A program made the translations under genes and the position numbers. From JAEUHQ01 sp964538915 (GTDB taxonomy: Bacteria; Planctomycetota; UBA1135; UBA2386), in the NCBI GenBank assembly GCA_964538915.1, contig CAZIFB010000021.1, positions 1 to 64,000 of the forward strand: 64,000 bases of DNA. The letters are read 5' to 3'. Shown one piece after another: positions 55,478 through 63,713 of the stretch. The first letter of the stretch is position 1, and the number at the start of each line of letters is the position of its first letter. Below the pieces are notes generated by a model. It saw only the letters and a list, made by a program, of their open reading frames with translations, made no database searches and was not told the DNA's origin.

Positions 55478-56566
55478 ATGCTGCGTGGTGACGCTGCCGG
55501 GCGGACGCGGGGCATCGGCCTCGCCTTCGCGTTCGTCATCGGCCTCGCCGCCGCCGCGCTCGTGATGCTCGGCAACCCGGGCAACATGGGCTTGTGCGGC
55601 GCGTGCTTCGTCCGCGACGTTGCGGGATCCCTGGGTCTGCACCAGGGGCCGACGATCTTCCGCCCCGAAGTCGCCGGCGTGGTGCTCGGCGCGTTCCTGT
55701 TCTCGCTCGTGACGCGGCGCGGCATCGGCCGCGCGGGTGGCTACGCGGCGGCGCGCTTCATGCTCTGCGTGTTCGTCGCGATCGGGGCGATGGTGTTCCT
55801 CGGTTGCCCGTTCCGCCTGCTGCAGCGGCTCGGTGGCGGCGATCCGACCGCCTGGCTCGCGCTGCCGGGCTTCGTCGGCGGAGTCGGCATCGGGATGCTG
55901 TTCGAACGGCGCGGCTACTCGATCGGCAAGACCTCGCCCGCGCCGCTCCCGGTCGGGCTGCTCGGCCCCGGCGCCGCGATCCTCGCCGTCGTGCTGTTCG
56001 CGCTCGGCCGACTCGCCGGTCCGGGTCCGGGCGACGGCGGCGGCCCGCCGCACGCACCGTGGCTCACCGCGGTGGCGATCTCGCTCGGCGTCGGGGGGCT
56101 GCTGTCGGCCACGGGCTTCTGTGCGATCAGTGCCGCGCGGCAGGTGTTTCGCGGGCCGCGGTGGATGCTGCTCGGCGCTGCCGCATTCGTTGCGGGTTAC
56201 GCCGTGCTGACCGCGTTGCCCGGTGGTCCGTCGTTCGGCGCGCAGCCGGTGGCGCACGGCGAGTGGCTCTGGAACACACTCGGAATCGGTCTCGCCGGTC
56301 TCGGCGGTGCGCTCGCCGGCGGTTGTCCGGTGCGTCAGCTCGTGATGGCGGGAGAAGGCAACGCCGACGCTGCGGTGGGAGTGAGCGGCCTCGCCGTGGG
56401 CGGTGCACTCGCCCACACACTCGGCCTCGCTTCGAAGGCCGCGAGCGCGACCGATCCCGGCGGGACGACTCCGGCGGGCCGCGTGGCGGTCGTGGTCGGG
56501 TTCGTCGCGGCGATCGTCTACGCGCTCGGAATCGTGCGCGGAAGGGCGCCAGCAACCGCGTCGTAG
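55478..56566 (+). CDS. YedE/YeeE-family sulfur or selenium compound transporter
   Basis: A 362-residue polytopic protein with about nine to ten predicted helices. Conserved cysteines lie in NMGLCGACFVRD, LGCPFRL, SATGFCAISAARQ and LAGGCPVRQL, which match the YedE (putative selenium transporter) branch of the family. It should import thiosulfate or a selenium compound. The tail overlaps the convergent glycosyltransferase gene by 49 bases. No selenophosphate synthase (selD) or other selenium gene is nearby. Confidence 0.88.
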   Translation: MLRGDAAGRTRGIGLAFAFVIGLAAAALVMLGNPGNMGLCGACFVRDVAGSLGLHQGPTIFRPEVAGVVLGAFLFSLVTRRGIGRAGGYAAARFMLCVFVAIGAMVFLGCPFRLLQRLGGGDPTAWLALPGFVGGVGIGMLFERRGYSIGKTSPAPLPVGLLGPGAAILAVVLFALGRLAGPGPGDGGGPPHAPWLTAVAISLGVGGLLSATGFCAISAARQVFRGPRWMLLGAAAFVAGYAVLTALPGGPSFGAQPVAHGEWLWNTLGIGLAGLGGALAGGCPVRQLVMAGEGNADAAVGVSGLAVGGALAHTLGLASKAASATDPGGTTPAGRVAVVVGFVAAIVYALGIVRGRAPATAS

Positions 56567-57642
56567 TACGCGCGGACGTGGCCTGCGGCGGCCTTCTCCC
56601 AGGTGAACAGCGCTGCGCGGGCGGGCCCGGCGCGGCGCAGTCGGGCGCCGACCGCGTCGTCGAGCAGGACCTTCTCCAGTGCCGCCGCGATCGCCTGGGC
56701 ATCGAGCGCCGGCAGGAGCAGCGCCGCGTCGCCGCACAGTTCGGGCAGCGAACTGTTGTTCGCGACGATCGTCGGCACGCCGGCGGCGAGTGCGTCGGCG
56801 ACCGCGAAGCCGAATCCCTCGTACGCCGACGGTGAGACGAACGCGTCCGCCATCGCGTAGATCGCGGCGAGGTCGTCGTCGCTCGCGTGCGGGATCCACC
56901 GCGCCGTGTCGTCGCGCTCGAGCTCGCGCATCGCCGCGTCGGCGAGCCAGCCGCGGCGCCCCACGACGACGGCGCGGTGCGGCAGGCCGCGGCGCCGGAT
57001 CTCGCGCACGCCGGCGACCACCAGGTCGACGTTCTTGCGCGCCTGGATCGTGCCGGTGTGCAGGACGAACCGCTCCGGCAGGCCGAGGCGGCGGCGCACT
57101 TCGTCGCGCCGGGCGGCCGGCACGTCGCGCGCGGGGTCGATGCCGTGAGGCACCACGTGGATGCGGTCCGTGCAGTGCGGGTGGATCGTGCGCAGGTCGC
57201 GCGCCGTCGCCTCGGACGGGACGACGATGGCGCGCGCGCGCTTCACGGCATGGGCCGTCGCGGCGCGCAGGAACGTGCGCGACGCGAAGCCGAAGGTCGC
57301 CGGCACCGTGTGGTACGCGAGGTCGTGCACGGTGACGACAGCGGGGACACGCAGGCCGATGGGCAGCGCGTTCTTCGTGTCGTGGTAGACCGCCGGGCGC
57401 AGTTCGCGCAGGGCGCGCGGCACGGCGAGGTGCTGCCAGCGCAACCGGTCGATGCCGCCGCGCATCGGCACGGCCACCGTCGCCACACCGGGGGCGTCGA
57501 CGAGTTCGGGTCGGTCCGTCAGCAACGTCGTGCGAACGTCCGACCGGCGCCCGAGCGCCGCGGCGAGGCGTCGGCCGTAGGTTGCGGGGCCGCCGGTGGT
57601 GCCGCACAGCAGCGAGATCGCGACGTCGAGAACGTCGTTCAC
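56518..57642 (-). CDS. GT4-family glycosyltransferase
   Basis: A 374-residue GT-B glycosyltransferase starting at GTG. The N-terminal domain has GTTGGPATYGRRLAAAL. The C-terminal donor site has HTGTIQARKNVDLVVAG and the EX7E segment EGFGFAVADALAAGVPTIVANNSSLPE (key glutamates at its ends). It probably transfers a sugar from a nucleotide donor to a surface glycan or lipid. Its start overlaps the end of the kinase-methyltransferase gene by four bases, so the two act together. Confidence 0.9.
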   Translation of the reverse strand: MNDVLDVAISLLCGTTGGPATYGRRLAAALGRRSDVRTTLLTDRPELVDAPGVATVAVPMRGGIDRLRWQHLAVPRALRELRPAVYHDTKNALPIGLRVPAVVTVHDLAYHTVPATFGFASRTFLRAATAHAVKRARAIVVPSEATARDLRTIHPHCTDRIHVVPHGIDPARDVPAARRDEVRRRLGLPERFVLHTGTIQARKNVDLVVAGVREIRRRGLPHRAVVVGRRGWLADAAMRELERDDTARWIPHASDDDLAAIYAMADAFVSPSAYEGFGFAVADALAAGVPTIVANNSSLPELCGDAALLLPALDAQAIAAALEKVLLDDAVGARLRRAGPARAALFTWEKAAAGHVRAYYDAVAGALPRTIPSA

Positions 57643-58976
57643 GACGGCACCGTCGCCTCGCCGCCGCGGCGGACGAAGCTCGCGACCCAGAGATCGCGGG
57701 CGAACGGCAGTTCGGCGGCCTTGGTGTGCAGCACGAAGCCGTGGATCGCGAACTCGGCGGCGATCGCCCCGAGACGCACCGCGAATCGCGTCGGCGCGCG
57801 GCCGCTGAGCGAGGCGATCCGGCGGCGCAGGTGGTGGAAGCTGCACGGATGGAAGAAGCTCACTACGACGAAGCGGCGCGCGACGCGGCAGACCTCGGCG
57901 ATCACGCGCCGGCGGTCCACGGCAGGGATGTGGTGGAGGAATCGGAACGTCACGACGCCGTCGCACGCGCCGTCGGCGAACGGCATCGCCAGCGCGTCGG
58001 CACGGACGGCCGGCGTGTCGGGTGCCGCGGCGAGCCGCAGCATCGCGAACGAGTGGTCGCCCTGCACGACGCGGTGACCGCGTTCCTGCAGCAGCGGCCG
58101 GAGGCGCCCGGCCCCGCACGGCAGGTCGAGCACCGTTTCGCCGGTGCGGCCGGGCCACACCCGGAGGAGCAGTTGGCGTTCGCGGGCCGCGCGCCGCGGA
58201 CTGCGCTCCGCGTACGCCACGTTCTTGCCGGCGACGTCGTAGCGCGCCGCGGTCTCGAAGCTCGGCAGCCGCCCGAGCACGTTGCGCGCAGCGTCGCCGC
58301 GGCGGCCGGCGGCGCGCAGCAATCGCGCGGCGAACACGAAGGCCTGCGCCGCGGTGATCGGCAGGTCGCGCGCCGAGCGGGCGAACCGGCGCAGTACGCG
58401 CACGGCCAGCTTCGTCCGCACCGGGCTCGCGTCTCCGAGCGATCCGTTGTGCAGATCGAGTACCGCGAGGCTCCGTTCCCCGGCCGGGCCGTGCACGAAC
58501 ACGTGGTCGGCCGACAGGTCGGGGAGCCGGAATCCCGCTGCGAGCAAGGCGCCGCAGTGGTCCGCGACCGCACGGCGCAGATCGGCGTCGGCGGCTCCGC
58601 GCGCGGCGAGGTCGTGGCACGAGCGCCCCTCCAACTCCGCGCAGAGGAAGAACGACGCCGCTCCGCGGCGGCCGCGCGCGATCGGGCGCGGCGCCGCGAA
58701 GCCGGCCGCGCGCAGCGCCGTCGCGATCGCGAACTCGCGTTCGCCCTCGTCGTGCGCACGTGGCGCCGAGAGCGCGAAGCGGATCCGGTTCTTCCACTGC
58801 GTGCGCACGAACGTCTTCAGGAAGTACGTTCCCGTCGCGGTGCGGAGGCAGCGGACGTGGCGCAGGCGGTTCGGCGGTCCCGCCGGTTCGGCGGGCAGTC
58901 GCAGCACGGCGTCGAGCGACGCGAAGGCGCTGCGTTCCCGTTCGTCGTCGGTCGCGAGATGCCAGCCGTCGTGCAC
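57639..58976 (-). CDS. Fusion of lipopolysaccharide-kinase-like and SAM-methyltransferase domains
   Basis: From the GTG at 58976 the protein has 445 residues. The first 230 residues resemble the Kdo/WaaP lipopolysaccharide kinase family: a YFLKTF lysine strand, LPDLSADHVFVHG (catalytic loop, DL---H-F) and LAVLDLHNGSLGD (metal site DLH). The second half (about 265-445) is a class I methyltransferase with VLDLPCGAGRLRPLL and ADALAMPFADGACDGVV, followed by RFLHHI. An ATG at 59030 would add 18 residues but leaves only nine bases before the divergent adenosine deaminase gene. Expected role: modification of a surface glycolipid. Confidence 0.83.
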   Translation of the reverse strand: MHDGWHLATDDERERSAFASLDAVLRLPAEPAGPPNRLRHVRCLRTATGTYFLKTFVRTQWKNRIRFALSAPRAHDEGEREFAIATALRAAGFAAPRPIARGRRGAASFFLCAELEGRSCHDLAARGAADADLRRAVADHCGALLAAGFRLPDLSADHVFVHGPAGERSLAVLDLHNGSLGDASPVRTKLAVRVLRRFARSARDLPITAAQAFVFAARLLRAAGRRGDAARNVLGRLPSFETAARYDVAGKNVAYAERSPRRAARERQLLLRVWPGRTGETVLDLPCGAGRLRPLLQERGHRVVQGDHSFAMLRLAAAPDTPAVRADALAMPFADGACDGVVTFRFLHHIPAVDRRRVIAEVCRVARRFVVVSFFHPCSFHHLRRRIASLSGRAPTRFAVRLGAIAAEFAIHGFVLHTKAAELPFARDLWVASFVRRGGEATVPS

Positions 58977-59039
58977 CGCGCGGAGCCTACCATCCGCTGC
59001 TGTCTTGCTGCACCGCGATCGGGCCTCCATGATCGGTCC

Positions 59040-60290
59040 ATGAAGAAACCGGTGCTGTCGCGCGAACTGATCGCGCGGTTGCCGAAGTCGGATCTGCACC
59101 TGCATCTCGACGGCAGCCTGCGTCTCGACACGCTGATCGATCTCGCCCGGACACGCAAGGTCACGCTGCCGAGTGCCACACCGGATGGCCTGCTCGAGCT
59201 CGTCTTCAAGCGCGCCTACAAGAACCTGCCCGAGTACCTGAAGGGCTTCGAGTTCACCGTTGCGTGCCTGCAGGACGCCGAGGCGCTCGAACGCGCGGCC
59301 TACGAGCTGTGCCTCGACTGCCGCAAGGAGAACGTCTTCTACGCGGAGATCCGGTTCGCGCCGCAGCTGCACGTGCGCGGGGACTTCGGCGTCCGCGACG
59401 TGCTGAAGGCGGTGTGCCGCGGAATCACGCGCGCGCAGAAGGAGATCAACAGCGCCGCCGACGTGCGTTCGGGCAAGGTCCCGGCGTTCGCCGCCGGCGT
59501 GATCGTCTGCGCGCTGCGCTTCTTCCTGCCCCAGTTCAGCGAGCACTATCGCGCCTACTTCGAGGCGCTGCCGACCGCACCGCCCGCCGAGATCTACTCG
59601 CTCGCGTCGCTGGAGCTGGCGCGGGCCGCTGTTGTCGCCGCGGAGGAGGACGGCCTGCCCGTGGTCGGGTTCGACCTCGCGGGGCAGGAGCGCGGCTTCC
59701 CTGCCAAGGACCACCAGGCCGCCTACCAGCTCGCGCACGAACACTTCCTCGGCAAGACCGTGCACGCGGGTGAGGACTACGGGCCGGAGTCGATCTTCCA
59801 GGCCATCACCGACTGCCACGCCGACCGCATCGGGCACGGCACCTGGCTGTTCAGCCTGAAGCACATCCGCGACAAGTCGATCGTGAACAAGCGGCGCTAC
59901 ATCGAGAAGCTCGTGCGCTTCGTCGCCGAACGCCGCATCACGCTCGAGGTCTGCCTGACGAGCAACCAGCAGACGATCCCCGAACTGCGCGACGATCTGT
60001 CGAAGCACCCGTTCCGGAAGATGCGCGAGGCGCGCTGCAGCGTCACGTTGTGCACCGACAACCGCCTGGTGTCTCGCACGACGATGACCGACGAGGTCGA
60101 CAAGGCGGTGGGTGCGTTCGGCCTCGACGCGCGGGGATTGAAGGACGTGCTGATCTACGGGTTCAAGCGCTCCTTCTATCCGGGCTCCTACCCCGACAAG
60201 CGCAACTGGGTGCGTTCGATCCTCGACCACATGGAGGACACGTTCCAGGCGACGGGCATCGACGTGCACGCCGGGCGGCGCCCGTCCTGA
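59040..60290 (+). CDS. add: Adenosine deaminase
   Basis: A 416-residue member of the adenosine/AMP deaminase family. Zinc ligands are in SDLHLHLDGSLR (HxH), in the HAGE motif (KTVHAGEDYGP, with the catalytic Glu) and in TLCTDNRLV (Asp). The GHGTWLF segment provides further contacts. It converts adenosine to inosine; a related adenine deaminase role is less likely given the HAGEDYG motif. Longer than typical bacterial Add (about 330-350) because of an inserted segment near residues 130-165. It disposes of the adenosine that AhcY makes. Confidence 0.9.
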   Translation: MKKPVLSRELIARLPKSDLHLHLDGSLRLDTLIDLARTRKVTLPSATPDGLLELVFKRAYKNLPEYLKGFEFTVACLQDAEALERAAYELCLDCRKENVFYAEIRFAPQLHVRGDFGVRDVLKAVCRGITRAQKEINSAADVRSGKVPAFAAGVIVCALRFFLPQFSEHYRAYFEALPTAPPAEIYSLASLELARAAVVAAEEDGLPVVGFDLAGQERGFPAKDHQAAYQLAHEHFLGKTVHAGEDYGPESIFQAITDCHADRIGHGTWLFSLKHIRDKSIVNKRRYIEKLVRFVAERRITLEVCLTSNQQTIPELRDDLSKHPFRKMREARCSVTLCTDNRLVSRTTMTDEVDKAVGAFGLDARGLKDVLIYGFKRSFYPGSYPDKRNWVRSILDHMEDTFQATGIDVHAGRRPS

Positions 60291-60301
60291 CGCAAAGCTC
60301 C

Positions 60302-61381
60302 ATGCGTTCCAAGGCGGAAGCCGGTGCGCCGAGGAACGAGGCGCTCGAGGCGCTGCGCGGGGTCGCGGCGCTGACCGTCTTCGTCTACCACGCGATCCAG
60401 CAGTGGCCGGACTTCCCGCGCGGGCCGTTCCTGTTCCTGCACAAGGGACTCATCGGCGTCGACCTCTTCCTCGTGATCAGCGGCTTCGTCACGACGTCGT
60501 CGCTGCTCGCCCTTCGCGCCTCCGGTCGACCCGACGCGGACCGAGAGTACTGGCGCCGCCGCGCCGCGCGCATCTTCCCGCTCTTCTGGCTCGCGTCGGT
60601 CTTCTACGTGTTCGTCGCTCCGTTCGGCACCGCACCGCTCCGCGAAGGCGACGCGTGGTTCCAGGTCCTGACGCACGTCACGATGACGCACGGGTTCTTC
60701 CCGTCGACGTGGATCAGCATCAACGCCGTGACGTGGACGCTGACCCTCGAAGGCGCGCTCTACGTGTTCGGCTGGACGATGCTGTGCTTCGCGGACCTGG
60801 AACGGCACGCCGCGCGATGGACGTTCGCGGTGTTCGCGGCGGTGTTCGCGTGGCGCTCCTTCGTGTTCTTCGGCCTGCCGCCCGATCGCCACGCGCACAT
60901 GGTGACGCAGGTGTTCGGCATGCTCGACGGGTTCTGGCTCGGGCTCCTGATGGCGGTCGCGGTGCATCGCGGGCGCTTTGCACCGGCGTCGTGGTCCTTC
61001 GCCGCGCGAGCGGCGCTCGCGATCGCGGGACTGCTCGGTGTGCACGGGCTCGTGTCGGTCATGGAGACGACCGGCCCCGCGTACTGGCAGTCGCCGTGGT
61101 GCGTCGTCCTGGTGCGAACGGGGATCGCGTGTGCGTTCGCCGCGCTCCTGTGCGTCGTGCTCGGCGTCCGCAAGTTCCCGCGGTGGCTCGCGCCGCTCGC
61201 GCACGCCGGCACCATCAGCTACGGCATCTACCTGTGGCACCTGCCGATCCTGCTGTGCCTGCTCACGTGGGACGTCGCGCCGTGGCTGCGTGCGGCGGTG
61301 GGGCTCGCGGTCACGCTCGTGCTGTCGGAGGCGAGCTATCGCTGGTTCGAGGCGCCGATCGTCCGCCGCGTCCGGCGGTGA
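60302..61381 (+). CDS. Membrane acyltransferase (acyltransferase family 3)
   Basis: A 359-residue integral membrane protein with about ten predicted helices. The N-terminal EALRGVAALTVFVYHA has the conserved R-G and the active-site histidine, and the second motif GLIGVDLFLVISGFV follows. The end, RWFEAPIVRR, matches the family ending. Such proteins transfer acyl groups to sugars of exopolysaccharides or lipids. It lies 11 bases after the adenosine deaminase gene. Confidence 0.93.
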   Translation: MRSKAEAGAPRNEALEALRGVAALTVFVYHAIQQWPDFPRGPFLFLHKGLIGVDLFLVISGFVTTSSLLALRASGRPDADREYWRRRAARIFPLFWLASVFYVFVAPFGTAPLREGDAWFQVLTHVTMTHGFFPSTWISINAVTWTLTLEGALYVFGWTMLCFADLERHAARWTFAVFAAVFAWRSFVFFGLPPDRHAHMVTQVFGMLDGFWLGLLMAVAVHRGRFAPASWSFAARAALAIAGLLGVHGLVSVMETTGPAYWQSPWCVVLVRTGIACAFAALLCVVLGVRKFPRWLAPLAHAGTISYGIYLWHLPILLCLLTWDVAPWLRAAVGLAVTLVLSEASYRWFEAPIVRRVRR

Positions 61382-61387
61382 CTCCGG

Positions 61388-61882
61388 TCAGTGGTGGTGG
61401 TGGCCGCCCGGGCCGTGCGCGTGGCCGTGCTTCTTCTCCTCGGCCGTCGCGCGCCGCACGTCGACGACCTCGATCTTGAAGGTGAGGGTCTGCCCGGCGA
61501 GCGGGTGGTTCGCGGTGACGACGACGTCGTCGCCCTTCACGGAACGGATCCACACCGGCATCTGCTGCCCGTTGCGCGACCGCGTCTGGAAGGACATGCC
61601 GGCCTTCAGCTCGACGTTCGGCGGGAACGCCGTCTTCGGCACCGTCTGGTCGGCGGCCGGGTCGTAGTTGCCGTAGCCCTCTTCGGGAGGCACGACGCAC
61701 TCGCAGGAATCGCCGACGTTCTTGCCCACGAGCTGACGTTCGAGCCCCGGCACGATGTTGTGCGAGCCGTGCAGATAGACGAGGGGGTCGCCGCCGAACG
61801 ACTCGTCGGCGATCGAGCCGTCGTCGAGGGTCAGTCGGTAGTGGATGGTCACGACGTGACCGTTCGCGATCGCGGGTTTCAT
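61388..61882 (-). CDS. FKBP-type peptidyl-prolyl isomerase, SlyD-like
   Basis: A 164-residue SlyD-type FKBP. The FKBP half-domains surround an insert-in-flap domain (VVPPEEGYGNYDP then SRNGQQMPVWI), and NHPLAGQTLTFKIEVVDV closes the FKBP core. The C-terminal tail HGHAHGPGGHHHH is metal-binding, as in SlyD, which helps insert nickel into hydrogenase or urease. Cis-trans isomerase and chaperone activity is expected in the cytoplasm. Convergent with the acyltransferase gene, with only six bases between. Confidence 0.93.
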   Translation of the reverse strand: MKPAIANGHVVTIHYRLTLDDGSIADESFGGDPLVYLHGSHNIVPGLERQLVGKNVGDSCECVVPPEEGYGNYDPAADQTVPKTAFPPNVELKAGMSFQTRSRNGQQMPVWIRSVKGDDVVVTANHPLAGQTLTFKIEVVDVRRATAEEKKHGHAHGPGGHHHH

Positions 61883-62018
61883 GGGGGGCGGGAGGTTACG
61901 CGTGCGCGCGGTGCGGGGACAGTCCGGCGGCGACGATCGTTCGCGCCGGGCAGGGCCTTCCTTCGGTCCGCGCGATCTTGCACACTGCCGCCGCCCCTTT
62001 CCCCCGCACGCAACGCCG

Positions 62019-63680
62019 TTGAGTTCCGAAGCCTTCCGGCGCCTCCTGGTCGAGGCGAACGTCCTGGACGCCGAACGTCTCGCCAAGGCCGACGCCGCCT
62101 CGGCGTCGCGCGGCACGCCGCTCGAACGCACGATCGTCGCGCTGAACCTCGCCGACGAGACCACGGTGTGGCGCGCGCTGGCGAAGGCCTTCGGCCTCAA
62201 GTTCGTCGATCCGGCGAAGTTCACGCCGCAGCCAGAGGCGCTGAAGAAGGTGCCGAAGGAGCAGTGCGAGCAGAACGAGACGCTGCCGGTCCTCCTGAAG
62301 GACAACGTGCTGTGGGTCGCGATCGACGACCCGTGGAAGACCTTCGTCGCCGACAACCTCGCGTTCCTGGCCGGCTGCCAGGTGCAGTGTGCGTTGATGC
62401 CGCCGCAGGCGCTGAAGCAGGCGCTGCGCAAGCACCTCGGCGGCGGCGCGGCCGAGCCCGCGGCGAAGGGCGGTGCGGGCGGGGGGGCTGCGGAAGGCGA
62501 GGACGCGCCGATCATCCGCCTCGTCACGAAGACGATCGAGGAAGCGCTGCAGCAGCGTGCCAGCGACATCCACGTCGAGCCGTTCCAGCAGCGGTTGCGG
62601 ATCCGCTACCGCATCGACGGCGTGCTGAAGGAAGTGGCGTCGCTCGAGATCACGCTGCTCGCGCCGATGACGTCGCGGCTCAAGATCATGGCGGGCCTCG
62701 ACATCGCCGAGAAACGGAAGCCCCAGGACGGCCGCATCTCGTTCCGGGCGACCGGCGGCGGCTCCGGGCGCGACATCGACATCCGCACGTCGGTTCTCCC
62801 TTCGAGTCACGGCGAGACGATCGTCATGCGTCTGCTCGACAAGGAGCGCGGCCTGATGAGCCTCGAAGGCCTCGGCTTCGAAGGACACGACCGCGAACGC
62901 TTCCAGTCGCTGATCGCGCGGCCGAACGGCATCGTCCTGGTCACCGGTCCGACCGGCTCCGGCAAGACGACGACGCTCTACGCCGCGCTGCAGCAGCTGA
63001 ACCGCAGCGACGTGAAGATCATCACGGCCGAGGATCCCGTCGAGTTCAACATCCGCGGGATCAACCAGTGCCAGGTCAAGTCGCGCATCGGCCTGTCGTT
63101 CGCGCGCATCCTGCGCGCGATGCTGCGTCAGGCGCCGAACGTCATCCTCGTCGGCGAAATCCGCGACAAGGAGACGGCCGAGATCGCGGTGCAGGCCGCA
63201 CTCACGGGACACCTCGTGTTCTCGACGCTGCACACGAACGACTCCGCGTCGGCGATCACGCGCCTCGTCGACATGGGGGTGAAGCCGTTCCTCGTCGCCG
63301 CGTCCGTGCAGGCCGTGCTGGCGCAGCGTCTGCTCCGCGTCGTGTGCAAGAAGTGCCGCCAGCCCTACGAGCCGTCGGACACCGAGCTGCGCAGCATCGG
63401 CGTCGATCCGGGCGGCGTGCGCGGCACGCAGTTCTGGCGCGCCGAGGGCTGTGAAGCCTGCGACCACTCCGGCTACCGCGGCCGCCTCGGCATCTACGAG
63501 CTGCTGCAGATGGACACGACGCTGCGCGAGATGACGTTCCGCGGCGAACCGATGGTGCGTCTGCGCGACTACGCCTGGCAGTCGGGCGGCATGTCGACGC
63601 TGCTGCAGGACGGTGTGCGCAAGGTGCTCGCCGGCCACACCACGATCCCCGAACTGCTGCGCGTCGTCGCGGCGGTGTGA
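62019..63680 (+). CDS. pilB: Type IV pilus assembly / type II secretion ATPase (PilB/GspE)
   Basis: A 553-residue secretion ATPase. The start is a TTG at 62019, because the conserved N-domain begins right after it and no ATG or GTG lies close by. A T2SSE N-domain (about 1-140) is followed by a Gly/Ala linker (about 145-165) and the ATPase domain: ASDIHVEP, Walker A GPTGSGKTTTLY, Asp box ITAEDPVEF, Walker B VILVGEIRDKETAE, His box TGHLVFSTLHTNDSA. Tetracysteine zinc motif CKKC...CEAC is present. Energises pilin or pseudopilin assembly. The pilT gene follows by 33 bases. Confidence 0.94.
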   Translation: MSSEAFRRLLVEANVLDAERLAKADAASASRGTPLERTIVALNLADETTVWRALAKAFGLKFVDPAKFTPQPEALKKVPKEQCEQNETLPVLLKDNVLWVAIDDPWKTFVADNLAFLAGCQVQCALMPPQALKQALRKHLGGGAAEPAAKGGAGGGAAEGEDAPIIRLVTKTIEEALQQRASDIHVEPFQQRLRIRYRIDGVLKEVASLEITLLAPMTSRLKIMAGLDIAEKRKPQDGRISFRATGGGSGRDIDIRTSVLPSSHGETIVMRLLDKERGLMSLEGLGFEGHDRERFQSLIARPNGIVLVTGPTGSGKTTTLYAALQQLNRSDVKIITAEDPVEFNIRGINQCQVKSRIGLSFARILRAMLRQAPNVILVGEIRDKETAEIAVQAALTGHLVFSTLHTNDSASAITRLVDMGVKPFLVAASVQAVLAQRLLRVVCKKCRQPYEPSDTELRSIGVDPGGVRGTQFWRAEGCEACDHSGYRGRLGIYELLQMDTTLREMTFRGEPMVRLRDYAWQSGGMSTLLQDGVRKVLAGHTTIPELLRVVAAV

Positions 63681-63713
63681 CCCGAACCCCGAAACGACTT
63701 CGAGACCCCCGGC

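Noticed and set aside
59040..60290. Adenosine deaminase gene considered as AMP deaminase or adenine deaminase
   Set aside because: Motifs HxHLDGS and HAGEDYG fit adenosine deaminase better, and an adenosine source (AhcY) is encoded in the same window, though this is not proof.
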